A stretch of 11,676 nucleotides of DNA. It comes from an uncultured Clostridium sp. (GTDB lineage: Bacteria > Bacillota > Clostridia > TANB77 > CAG-465). The notes under the pieces are model-generated. The model was given only the letters and a program-made list of their open reading frames with translations, was not told the DNA's origin and did not search any database. The stretch is taken from positions 1 to 11,676 of the forward strand of contig USJA01000018.1 in the NCBI GenBank assembly GCA_900554875.1. The letters run 5' to 3'. The translations under genes and the position numbers were made by a program. Of the stretch, positions 1 through 6,949 are shown piece after piece (position 1 is the stretch's first letter; every line of letters begins with the position of its first letter).

Positions 1-28
1 TATATATTTAAATTATATTTATTACTCC

Positions 29-2329
29 TTATACTTCTAAAACTTCAAGTGGTGTGTAGTTTGCCATAAGTCTTTTAAAGCCATATTTGTCAAACATAAT
101 TTCTAATTTAAAGTCATCACCCTCTGCTTCAATATTTTGTATAATTCCTTCTCCAAATTTTTTATGTTTTATTCTCATTCCTACCGTATAATTTACGTTT
201 TTCTTTTCAGTTACAACTCTATTTGTATTACCAGTTATATTTTTTAAGAAGTTATCAACACTCATACCAAAACTTGCCTTTTTAGATACTTTAGAATCTA
301 TTTTTCCATATCCACTACCAATATTTGAAAGAATACCTTGGACTTTAGTGTATTCATTATCAAGATTTTTTTCTTTTTTCTTATTATTTTTATGAATGTT
401 ATCCCTAGAATCCTCATCAAGAAGTTCCTCTGATATTTCATCTATAAACCTTGAAGGATAAGAGTATGTTGTCATACCATAAAGTGTTCTTTTGTTTGTA
501 TTTGTAAGAAATAATTTTTCTTTTGCTCTTGTTATTCCAACATAACAAAGTCTTCTTTCTTCTTCAGTAGATTCATCTTCTTCTATAGATTTTTTAGATG
601 GGAAAAGTCCCTCTTCCATACCAACTAAAAATACAACATTAAATTCAAGACCTTTAGCACTATGCATAGTCATAAGAGTAACAGCTTCTGCACCTTCCTC
701 TAAACTATCTACATCAGATACCAAAGCAATGCTATCTAAGAAATCAGCAAGTGTATTATCTGCATTTTCTTTTTCAAATTCCATAGCAACACCAATAAAT
801 TCCATAAGATTATCAAATCTCATTTCACTTTCCTTATCTTCAGTTTCATTTAGCATAGCTTCATATCCAGAGTTTTTTAGTACTAATTTTATATATTCTG
901 ATACAGGCATAGTATCTTTTTTAGAAATAAGATCTTCCATCATATCCCTAAACATTATTATATTTCCGGCACTTCTAATTCCAACTAAATTATCACTATC
1001 TTTGATTACGTTATATATAGAAGTATTGTTAGCAGCTGCAATTTCATCTAATCTATCTAAAGCTGTATTTCCAATTCCTCTTTTTGGTTCATTTATTATT
1101 CTTCTTAAAGATATATTATCATTTGGGTTTTGAATAAATTTAAGATAACTTGTAATATCCTTTATTTCTTTTCTTGCATAGAACTTTATACCACCAATTA
1201 GTCTATATGGTGTACCTGATCTCATAAATACTTCTTCAAGTACACGAGCCTGTGCATTAGTTCTAAACAAGACAGCAAAATCAGAATATGTCTTATTTTC
1301 TTTTTTACATATTTCATCTATTTTATCAACAATATATTCTACTTCTTCATACTCATTTGACAATGTATTATATACTATTTTATCCCCTTGCTTATTCTCT
1401 GTCCAAAGTTTTTTATCAATCTTTGATTTATTATTTTTTATAACCTCATTTGCTGCCTCAAGTATAGTTTTTGTACTTCTATAATTTTCTTCTAATTTTA
1501 CAATTTTAGCATTTGGAAATTCTTTCTCAAAATTTAGTATATTTGAAATATCTGCACCTCTAAATCCATATATACTTTGTGATTCATCACCAACTACACA
1601 TATATTTCCATGTGCTGCTGAAAGTAAAGATATTAACAAAAATTGTATTTTATTTGTATCCTGATACTCATCAACTAATATGTATTTAAATTTGTTTTGA
1701 TAGTATTCTAACCTATCTGGATTATTCATAAACACTTTTACAGTTAGCATTATTATATCATCAAAATCTATTGCGTTATTTTTCTTTAACAGTTCTTGAT
1801 ATGAAATATATACTTGTGCTACCTTTTCTTTTCTGAAATCTCCAGATGCTTCTGTTAAATACTCTTCTGGACCTTTCATATTATCCTTTGCTCTTGATAT
1901 TTCATATTTTATATATGAAACTGGATATTCTTTATCAGATATATTTAATTTCTTTAGTACTTCTTTTATAACCTTTTCTTTATCTAATTCATCAAATATA
2001 TTAAAATCTCTAGAATATCCTAAAAGTTCTATTTCTCTTTTTAGAATTCTTACACAAACTGAATGAAATGTCCCAAGCCAAATATCATTTGCATTTTCTT
2101 CTACAAGTGATAATACTCTTTCTTTCATCTCTTTGGCTGCTTTATTTGTAAATGTAATAGCTAAAATTTCCCATGGCTTTACAATATTTTGTTCTAATAA
2201 ATATGCTATTTTATATGTAAGTACACGAGTTTTTCCACTTCCTGCACCTGCAAGTATTAAAAGTGGTCCGTCAGTGTAGCTTGCTGCTTCCCTTTGTTTA
2301 TCATTTAATTTATCTAATAAATTGCTCAT
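29..2329 (-). CDS. pcrA: ATP-dependent DNA helicase PcrA (UvrD/Rep family, SF1A)
   Basis: This gene encodes a 766-residue 3'-5' DNA helicase that unwinds DNA in repair and in plasmid or rolling-circle replication, and removes obstacles from DNA. Superfamily 1 motifs appear in order: Walker A AGAGSGKT (27-34), motif Ia TFTNKAAKEM (59-68), motif II DEYQD (220-224), motif III GDESQSIYGFRGAD (247-260), motif IV ENYRST (281-286), motif V TMHSAKGLEF (554-563) and motif VI CYVGITRAKEKL (595-606). A lysine-rich linker (about 640-710) leads to a C-terminal Tudor-like module containing KHKKFGEGII (721-730), typical of PcrA. Family members are usually about 720-750 residues, so the gene is full length. 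The ATG at 2329 has AGAGG about 6 bases upstream. A start at 2395 is open but overlaps the -35 box of the gene's own promoter, so it is rejected. The stop lies 28 bases from the window edge, so any terminator is outside or cut off. Confidence 0.96.
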   Translation of the reverse strand: MSNLLDKLNDKQREAASYTDGPLLILAGAGSGKTRVLTYKIAYLLEQNIVKPWEILAITFTNKAAKEMKERVLSLVEENANDIWLGTFHSVCVRILKREIELLGYSRDFNIFDELDKEKVIKEVLKKLNISDKEYPVSYIKYEISRAKDNMKGPEEYLTEASGDFRKEKVAQVYISYQELLKKNNAIDFDDIIMLTVKVFMNNPDRLEYYQNKFKYILVDEYQDTNKIQFLLISLLSAAHGNICVVGDESQSIYGFRGADISNILNFEKEFPNAKIVKLEENYRSTKTILEAANEVIKNNKSKIDKKLWTENKQGDKIVYNTLSNEYEEVEYIVDKIDEICKKENKTYSDFAVLFRTNAQARVLEEVFMRSGTPYRLIGGIKFYARKEIKDITSYLKFIQNPNDNISLRRIINEPKRGIGNTALDRLDEIAAANNTSIYNVIKDSDNLVGIRSAGNIIMFRDMMEDLISKKDTMPVSEYIKLVLKNSGYEAMLNETEDKESEMRFDNLMEFIGVAMEFEKENADNTLADFLDSIALVSDVDSLEEGAEAVTLMTMHSAKGLEFNVVFLVGMEEGLFPSKKSIEEDESTEEERRLCYVGITRAKEKLFLTNTNKRTLYGMTTYSYPSRFIDEISEELLDEDSRDNIHKNNKKKEKNLDNEYTKVQGILSNIGSGYGKIDSKVSKKASFGMSVDNFLKNITGNTNRVVTEKKNVNYTVGMRIKHKKFGEGIIQNIEAEGDDFKLEIMFDKYGFKRLMANYTPLEVLEV

Positions 2330-2366
2330 ATAATACCTCTTTTCAAACTTTTGTTTATACCACAAT

Positions 2367-2395
2367 ATTATATCAATTTTTAGTATAAAGTGCAA
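2367..2395 (-). promoter_or_regulatory. sigma-A promoter of pcrA
   Basis: On the minus strand, TTGCAC (2395-2390) is followed by a 17-base spacer and TATAAT (2372-2367). The -10 is preceded by TGA, giving an extended -10. Transcription should start near 2360, about 30 bases before the pcrA ATG. This rules out the longer reading frame that begins at 2395. Confidence 0.8.
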
Positions 2396-2449
2396 TGAAA
2401 ATTTAATAAATCAAACAATAAAATATTACTCTAATAAATTAGTAAACTA

Positions 2450-2478
2450 AAAAATAAAGTACCTAAAAAATTGGTACT
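2450..2478 (-). terminator. probable terminator of the ASCH/DUF6873 unit
   Basis: On the minus strand, AGTACC (2478-2473), a 9-base loop and GGTACT (2463-2458) are followed by a T-rich tail (TTTATTTT). It lies about 50 bases past the stop of the 2529-3230 gene and upstream of the pcrA promoter. The 6-bp stem is short, so strength is uncertain. A second small inverted repeat, CTAAT-AA-ATTAG, sits at 2432-2443. Confidence 0.5.
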
Positions 2479-2528
2479 ACATTACATTAATTATTTTTTT
2501 ATACAAATATTTTATAATTACATATATC

Positions 2529-3230
2529 CTAAATACTCACTATTCCGCCATAGTCAACAACAGGAATATTCTTAAAATCAACTAATTTTAATTTTTTTCT
2601 CTTTACAAATTTTTCAATTTTATGATTTCTATCTATATATTTTCTATCCCCAAATATTATTACCTTATCATCAAGTCTTGCAATACATCCTCCAATAAAT
2701 CCTGACATATTAGAATACTCATTATTATTTTTAAGTAATTTTATATCAATTTTATCTTCTACTAGAAGCACATCAATATTGTTTTTCTTTAGAATATCTG
2801 CTATTTTTTTATCAGTAACTATGGCACTATTTTCATCTATCACAGCAATACTACAATTACTATATCCTTGATTTATATTTATCATATTTAATTTCTCATC
2901 TTTTATTATCTCCATTACTTTTTCGTCGGTATATTTAAAATTATGTATAACATTATATCCTATTTGACAAACGTTATATGCTATATCAAATGGGTATTCT
3001 TCTCTTAATATACTATTACCTTTTATGCATTTATCATAACAACTATTTAATTTATTATAAAATGTAGGTTCAACGACTATTTTATCATTTAGTTTAGTAA
3101 AAAATATGTCTGCATGACTAGATATTTCATCATATACATTATTTGAGCTTTCAACTTTCCATATGTTATATCCAAGAGACTTAAGATACTCTTCTTCACA
3201 TTTCCTTATCTTTTTATCAACTATTATCAT
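2529..3230 (-). CDS. DUF6873-type (GME/pentein-like fold) protein, function unknown
   Basis: The protein has 233 residues, no signal peptide and no membrane segment. It matches my memory of the clostridial family DUF6873, annotated as having a guanidino-modifying-enzyme (pentein) fold. Likely conserved blocks are SHADIF (38-43), YPFDIAYN (79-86), QGYSNCSIAV (121-130), GFIGGC (177-182), FGD (193-195) and DYGGI near the C-terminus (226-230). The His-Asp pair (H39, D41) and C126 are candidate functional residues, by inference only. The ATG at 3230 is preceded by a purine-rich AAGGAAGAG SD. The gene starts 31 bases after the ASCH gene stop, so the two are probably co-transcribed. Family assignment is from recalled motifs, not a search. 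No substrate is known to me. Confidence 0.72.
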   Translation of the reverse strand: MIIVDKKIRKCEEEYLKSLGYNIWKVESSNNVYDEISSHADIFFTKLNDKIVVEPTFYNKLNSCYDKCIKGNSILREEYPFDIAYNVCQIGYNVIHNFKYTDEKVMEIIKDEKLNMININQGYSNCSIAVIDENSAIVTDKKIADILKKNNIDVLLVEDKIDIKLLKNNNEYSNMSGFIGGCIARLDDKVIIFGDRKYIDRNHKIEKFVKRKKLKLVDFKNIPVVDYGGIVSI

Positions 3231-3261
3231 ATTCTTCTCTTCCTTCTTTTAGTAATTATTT

Positions 3262-3651
3262 TTAATAAAAATCCCATATATTTAATTTACCTCTAGCTGG
3301 GATTTTTTCATCTAAAATTTCAACATTATCAAGTATCCATGCATACCTTCCAATTGAATAATCTCCACATAAATACTCAATTTTATTTTCTTTTATCTTA
3401 TTAATAAATTTTTCATCCATATAAATACAGTCGACTAAATTACATTTACATATAATATTGCCATACTCCATCTTAATATCAGGAATCAATGCTATTAATT
3501 CTTGTATATGCTTATCCACTTTTACTTTCTTCTTACTTGCATGAATATATAACTCACCCCTATATGAAGTTTTCCAACTTCTTGTTTCAATACTTTTTTT
3601 ACCACTTGCAATAAGAGATGCCCATGGCTCTATTATTGATAAAACCTTCAT
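3262..3651 (-). CDS. ASCH-domain protein (PUA-like RNA-binding fold)
   Basis: A 129-residue protein consisting almost entirely of an ASCH domain. From the ATG at 3651 the hallmark regions are SIIEPWASLIASGKKSIETR (5-24), WKTSYRGELYIHASK (26-40), and a C-terminal GRYAWILDNVEIL followed by ARGKLNIW. The GxKxxExR segment and the YRG...HASK strand line the cleft where related proteins are thought to bind RNA or modified nucleosides. Some stand-alone ASCH proteins are nucleases or amidohydrolases, so the biochemical role here is open. An in-frame GTG at 3660 would add three residues, but it lies inside the SD-like AAAGGGTG, which is correctly spaced for the ATG at 3651. It is the first gene of a unit with the 2529-3230 gene. 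Confidence 0.85.
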   Translation of the reverse strand: MKVLSIIEPWASLIASGKKSIETRSWKTSYRGELYIHASKKKVKVDKHIQELIALIPDIKMEYGNIICKCNLVDCIYMDEKFINKIKENKIEYLCGDYSIGRYAWILDNVEILDEKIPARGKLNIWDFY

Positions 3652-3670
3652 TTTCTTCACCCTTTCTTTA

Positions 3671-3700
3671 ATTATATCACATAATTTTAAATAATTTATA
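3671..3700 (-). promoter_or_regulatory. candidate -10 elements for the ASCH gene
   Basis: On the minus strand there are two extended -10 candidates: TGATATAAT with TATAAT at 3676-3671, and TGATATAAA with TATAAA at 3700-3695. Neither has a good -35 at 16-18 bases. The first would give a very short leader of about 13 bases before the ATG at 3651, so the second may be the real one. Confidence 0.35.
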
Positions 3701-3718
3701 TCATTTTTAAAAATATTA

Positions 3719-3745
3719 TTGATTTTTTGAATAGTTGGATATAAT
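3719..3745 (+). promoter_or_regulatory. candidate sigma-A promoter of the 45-residue gene
   Basis: TTGATT (3719-3724) and TATAAT (3740-3745) are separated by only 15 bases, shorter than the ideal 17, so the -35 match is uncertain. The -10 is a perfect match and lies about 28 bases before the start codon. It is divergent from the ASCH promoter region. Confidence 0.5.
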
Positions 3746-3772
3746 AAATATATATGTTTAGGAGGATTTACT

Positions 3773-3910
3773 ATGGGAAGAGGAAAATATGATACTTGTG
3801 AAAACTGTATTCACTATGATGAAAGAAGAGAAATTTGCAGACTTGATAAAAAAGAAGTAGAAGAAGATGATTGGTGTAAACACCACAAAATTGAAGATGA
3901 AGAAGATTAA
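3773..3910 (+). CDS. 45-residue four-cysteine protein, probable metal-binding knuckle
   Basis: A short gene reading MGRGKYDTCENCIHYDERRE and onward to a very acidic tail ending EDEED. Four cysteines occur at 9, 12, 22 and 35 (C-x2-C-x9-C-x12-C), with histidines at 14, 37 and 38, which is enough to coordinate a zinc or iron ion. There is no signal peptide or hydrophobic segment, so it should be cytoplasmic. It has a full set of expression signals: a TATAAT -10 box, a perfect AGGAGG (3760-3765) 7 bases before the ATG, and a strong terminator starting 10 bases after the stop. I do not recognise a named family. A small zinc-binding regulator or adaptor is possible, but this is inference. It stands alone on the plus strand between two minus-strand units. 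Confidence 0.85.
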   Translation: MGRGKYDTCENCIHYDERREICRLDKKEVEEDDWCKHHKIEDEED

Positions 3911-3920
3911 CAAATAGTTT

Positions 3921-3954
3921 TAAGGTGCCTAGAAATATCTAGGCACCTTATTTT
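3921..3954 (+). terminator. strong intrinsic terminator of the 45-residue gene
   Basis: A perfect 12-bp stem, TAAGGTGCCTAG (3921-3932) and CTAGGCACCTTA (3939-3950), encloses a 6-base AAATAT loop and is followed by TTTT. On the opposite strand the hairpin begins just after the stop of the 3953-4354 gene, but the tail there is poor in T, so termination in that direction is less certain. Confidence 0.85.
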
Positions 3955-4354
3955 AGTGTACTAACAACTTTTCAAATACGATTGAAACGTCATCTTCTCT
4001 TTTTTCTCTTGGAAAGAAAAAAACAATTTCTTTTAGATCTGATAATAATTTCGGTACACATACTGAAATATTATTTTGACCTCTTTTTAAAGAGGTTCTC
4101 TCAGATTTTTCTGGAGCTCCTCCTGACATAACCGTTTTAAACTCAACTGAAACGTTTAAATCAGAACTGCAACTAATAATAGCATCAATTCTTGTCGGCA
4201 TATCAAGCTGTATATCTACACCGTTTCTTAAAGCGAATCCAACTCCAACAGGTTTGGATGAAAAATCAATTAAATTTTTCTGTCCACTCTCTGTAATTCT
4301 TCCAAAATCATTTTCTCCCCCAAAGGAGAAAACAAAAAAAATTTGATTAGTCAT
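3953..4354 (-). CDS. uncharacterised 133-residue protein, possibly beta-sandwich
   Basis: I do not recognise this protein. It starts MTNQIFFVFSFGGENDFGRI, has no signal peptide and no membrane helix, and alternates short beta-prone stretches (GVDIQLDM 45-52, DAIISCSS 57-64, LNVSVEFKTV 66-75, NISVCVPKLL 95-104, EIVFFFP 109-115, VSIVFEKLLV 123-132). The pattern resembles a small beta-sandwich such as a ligand- or carbohydrate-binding module, which is inference only. Expression signals are very strong: TGGAGG 7 bases before the ATG and an exact consensus promoter. The gene has about 35-40% G+C by hand count, against about 25% in a sampled line of the neighbouring corA gene. This suggests either transfer or selection for high expression. 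It converges on the 45-residue gene, with its stop codon beside that gene's terminator. Confidence 0.8.
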   Translation of the reverse strand: MTNQIFFVFSFGGENDFGRITESGQKNLIDFSSKPVGVGFALRNGVDIQLDMPTRIDAIISCSSDLNVSVEFKTVMSGGAPEKSERTSLKRGQNNISVCVPKLLSDLKEIVFFFPREKREDDVSIVFEKLLVH

Positions 4355-4382
4355 AAAAAATCCTCCAATTGTTAAATTTTAA

Positions 4383-4434
4383 TTTATTTGACCTATATTT
4401 ATTATATCATTTTTCATAAATTATGTCAAATAAA
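4383..4434. repeat. 10-bp perfect inverted repeat around the 4354 gene promoter
   Basis: TTTATTTGAC (4383-4392) and GTCAAATAAA (4425-4434) are exact reverse complements 32 bases apart, with centres 42 bases apart, close to four helical turns. The right copy contains most of the -35 box. The left copy lies just after the predicted transcription start. This is a plausible two-site operator. The arms are AT-rich, so chance cannot be excluded. Confidence 0.45.
4401..4429 (-). promoter_or_regulatory. perfect consensus sigma-A promoter of the 133-residue gene
   Basis: On the minus strand, TTGACA (4429-4424), a 17-base spacer and TATAAT (4406-4401) match consensus at all twelve positions. A TG at the extended -10 position is also present. 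The predicted transcript starts near 4394, leaving a leader of about 40 bases. Confidence 0.88.
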
Positions 4435-4450
4435 ATCAAAATTTATAATA

Positions 4451-4469
4451 TTATTAAAACTTTTAATAA
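4451..4469. repeat. AT-rich 19-bp quasi-palindrome
   Basis: TTATTAAAA and TTTTAATAA flank a single C. It lies between the corA stop and the promoter of the 133-residue gene. It could be a protein site or part of a weak corA terminator. All arm bases are A or T, so it may be chance. Confidence 0.3.
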
Positions 4470-4538
4470 ATATTTACAACTATATATTTTTTATAACATT
4501 CCATCTCAAAAATATTTTTTAGTTTTAATATTAATCAT

Positions 4539-5480
4539 TTATAATAAATCCTTTTTCCTCAAAATAAATGTAATAATTACTGTAACTAATATAGAAATTG
4601 TAATTACGCCATAAAAACCTATTGTACTAGTATTAAATGGAAAATCAACATTCATCCCGAGAAAACTTGCAATCATTGTTGGAATTGAAATTACAAGTGT
4701 TATTGAAGTAAGCCATTTCATAACTGTATTTAAGTTATTAGATACAATGGTTCCAAACATATCAACTATTCCATTTAATATCTCACTATATGTCTGAATC
4801 ATTTCAATTGCTTGTCTATTTTCTATAAGAGTATCTTCAAGTATATCCTCATCTTCATCATATAATGGTAAAACTTTTCCCTTATTTAATTTTTCAAGAA
4901 CAACTTGATTTCCTTTTACAGAAGCATTAAAATATACCATTGTTTTTTCAAAAGTCATCATCTTAAGTAACTCTTTGTTACTCATTGATTTTAGCATCTT
5001 GTTTTCAAACTTATCCAAATCTCTATTTATATATGTAAGATATCTAATATAATCTTGGGCTATACCATATAATATTTGAAAAGTGAATCTTGATTTTTTG
5101 TCTGTTTCAACACCAAATTTATTCTCACTTAAAACTTTATATACAGAGTTAATCCTTACCTGTGATATAGTTATTAGTATTTCATCTCTTACTATTATCA
5201 TTCCAAGTGGCATTGTGGTATATACTTTTCCTCCATCATTCATTTCCGTTGCAGGAGAGTCTACAACAATAAGGATAGACTCATCCTCAACATCTATATG
5301 TGCCTTTTCTGCTATATCCAATGGATATCTAAGTAAATGTTCTTTTATTCTTACTGATCTGCTTATTTTTCTAATTTCGTTATCTGTAGGGGATACCATA
5401 TTAATCCAACATCCTTTTACTGGCTTTTCTATTTTCTTTAAATTTCTAGTTTTTGTTTCTGTTATATATATATCTACCAT
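4539..5480 (-). CDS. corA: CorA-family magnesium/divalent metal transporter
   Basis: The product is a 313-residue CorA-type protein, expected to form a pentameric channel for Mg2+ or related divalent cations in the cytoplasmic membrane. A long mixed N-terminal cytoplasmic domain (1 to about 250) includes an acidic segment, DEDEDILEDTLIE, in the long stalk-helix region. Two C-terminal membrane helices follow (about 257-276 and 289-307), ending in basic RKKDLL. The family signature GMN is at 275-277, in the context LGMNVDFPF rather than the classic YGMN followed by MPEL, as in many Firmicute CorA homologues. Ion specificity is therefore not certain. The ATG at 5480 has AAGGGGG 8 bases upstream. 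A longer in-frame start at 5537 overlaps the -35 box and is rejected. It has its own promoter just after ypeB. No clear terminator is seen after the stop. Confidence 0.92.
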   Translation of the reverse strand: MVDIYITETKTRNLKKIEKPVKGCWINMVSPTDNEIRKISRSVRIKEHLLRYPLDIAEKAHIDVEDESILIVVDSPATEMNDGGKVYTTMPLGMIIVRDEILITISQVRINSVYKVLSENKFGVETDKKSRFTFQILYGIAQDYIRYLTYINRDLDKFENKMLKSMSNKELLKMMTFEKTMVYFNASVKGNQVVLEKLNKGKVLPLYDEDEDILEDTLIENRQAIEMIQTYSEILNGIVDMFGTIVSNNLNTVMKWLTSITLVISIPTMIASFLGMNVDFPFNTSTIGFYGVITISILVTVIITFILRKKDLL

Positions 5481-5508
5481 AAATAAATCCCCCTTTTCCA
5501 ACATTATT

Positions 5509-5537
5509 ATTTTATAATATTGGTCTTTTTTTGTCAA
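5509..5537 (-). promoter_or_regulatory. sigma-A promoter of corA
   Basis: On the minus strand, TTGACA (5537-5532), a 17-base spacer and TAAAAT (5514-5509) form a good match. It begins only 24 bases after the ypeB stop with no terminator between, so corA may also receive read-through from sleB-ypeB during sporulation. Confidence 0.7.
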
Positions 5538-5560
5538 TATTTAGCGTATCCTGACTTTTA

Positions 5561-6949
5561 CTACATTGTAAGTACTCCGTTTTCGTTATCCACAACAAGT
5601 AAAACCTTTTCCTCTTTTCCATCTTTCGCATTAATATATATTAAAAATTCTCTATCATCAATTTTCCCTTTAAATTCATATGTTAATACCTCTGAATTTG
5701 ATTCAGTAGGTATTATAGCAAGGTCTGAAGATAATATCTCTATTTTTGAATTAAGAATACTTCTTGCTTTTTTCTCCGTAATAACAGGTGTTAGTTCTGT
5801 CCTGTTTGTATGGTTAAATATGTAACCTCCCGCTTCATATCCGCATACCTTACCGTCATCGAGTGCAATTTTTACCTTTACCAAATCAGGATAAATTATA
5901 ACATTATCTTGAATTGCTGCATAATTAATAACTACCATGTTTTCAGTTTTTTGATAATATGTTTCTTTTACATTTTCTATACCTATTTTTTTTAAAAATT
6001 CTAACGCTTTTATGTTTGCTTCCTCAATAGACACATTACACTCCTTTACCTTTTTGTCACCAATCATAAGATATAACTTACAATCATTTTTTGTTATACT
6101 TACACTCCTTTTTTGTTTTCCATCTAGAGTAACATCAAACGTATATAAGTCAATTTTTCCACTAGATTCTCCATTAGATTGTATTTGAACTATATTTTCG
6201 TCACCTAAAACAATTTCTTCTAAATACCTTTTTGCTTCATCCTCTGATATTTCATTTTGAGATAAAAACTTAGGAGTTGATGTAAGTAAATGATCAGAAA
6301 AAGCACCATCGTATATTAATCCCTCATAATTTTGAAATGCCTTTGATACCTCCGATATACTTGACATGCTATTTGATATATCAACATCTCTTAATTCTTC
6401 ATTTCCTTTTTTTTCTAATTCATCCCACTTTATTCTACCAGCATTCAAATCATCGTATATATCACTCATTTTTGCTGACAATCTAGATGCATTATTATAT
6501 ATATTTTTTAGATTTTCGTACTCTTCATCTGTGAGTTTTATATCCGAAATATTTTGTTTCATTAATGTATATGAAAAATCACTTACTTGAGTTAAATACT
6601 TTGAGGCATTTGCCATAGAATTTTGATTCACTGGTATTTGTTCTATACACTCTTTAGCAAGATTAGCTTGTTTCCATATATCGGCAAGTGTAACAGCACT
6701 CATTTTAGGTGTTGATGTAACAAGTAATTTCGCTAAATCAACCTCCACGTTATTTACATATGAAACTGCAAGATACATTGATTTATTGTATTCATCTTGA
6801 ACTAGATTTTTTTGATTTTTAAAGTTTCTAGTCATTTCTAGTGAAAAAATAATAAAAGCTCCAAATGCCATAAAAATTGCAACACCCACAACTTTTTTAT
6901 TTGCTTTCTTCTTTATTTTATTAATCTTTATTTCTAACTTTTCTATCAT
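5561..6949 (-). CDS. ypeB: spore germination protein YpeB
   Basis: The product has 462 residues, close to the roughly 450 of Bacillus YpeB. YpeB is made in the forespore, sits at the inner spore membrane, and is needed to localise and stabilise the cortex-lytic enzyme SleB until germination. A basic N-terminus is followed by one membrane helix (about 20-38), a helical N-terminal region (about 45-215), the family motif YDGAFSDHL (213-221), and C-terminal PepSY-like repeats (about 230-460, including the EISEDEAKRYLEE, SIEEANIKALEFL and TEKKARSIL helices). The motif LL-x(0-1)-TSTPK occurs twice, near 75-82 and 221-227. The ATG at 6949 overlaps the sleB stop (ATGA), with AGGAAG just upstream, indicating translational coupling to sleB. 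No separate promoter was found. Confidence 0.95.
   Translation of the reverse strand: MIEKLEIKINKIKKKANKKVVGVAIFMAFGAFIIFSLEMTRNFKNQKNLVQDEYNKSMYLAVSYVNNVEVDLAKLLVTSTPKMSAVTLADIWKQANLAKECIEQIPVNQNSMANASKYLTQVSDFSYTLMKQNISDIKLTDEEYENLKNIYNNASRLSAKMSDIYDDLNAGRIKWDELEKKGNEELRDVDISNSMSSISEVSKAFQNYEGLIYDGAFSDHLLTSTPKFLSQNEISEDEAKRYLEEIVLGDENIVQIQSNGESSGKIDLYTFDVTLDGKQKRSVSITKNDCKLYLMIGDKKVKECNVSIEEANIKALEFLKKIGIENVKETYYQKTENMVVINYAAIQDNVIIYPDLVKVKIALDDGKVCGYEAGGYIFNHTNRTELTPVITEKKARSILNSKIEILSSDLAIIPTESNSEVLTYEFKGKIDDREFLIYINAKDGKEEKVLLVVDNENGVLTM

Noticed and set aside
729..1133. Plus-strand open frame inside pcrA
   Set aside because: It is antisense to a fully conserved helicase, has no SD, and has a composition typical of a reverse-strand shadow.
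2330..2395. 22-residue N-terminal extension of PcrA
   Set aside because: The extension contains the gene's own TTGCAC-17-TATAAT promoter, has no SD, and is not part of the helicase fold.
4079..4096. Hairpin ACCTCTTT-TT-AAAGAGGT inside the 133-residue gene
   Set aside because: The two-base loop is too tight, there is no T tract, and it lies mid-gene. It is likely a coincidence of the Leu-Lys-Arg codons.
4423..4614. Plus-strand 63-codon open frame in the corA downstream gap
   Set aside because: It has no SD, overlaps a consensus minus-strand promoter and the end of corA, and is almost only A/T-coded residues.
5481..5537. 19-residue N-terminal extension of CorA
   Set aside because: It overlaps the -35/-10 boxes of the corA promoter, and a good SD serves the ATG at 5480.
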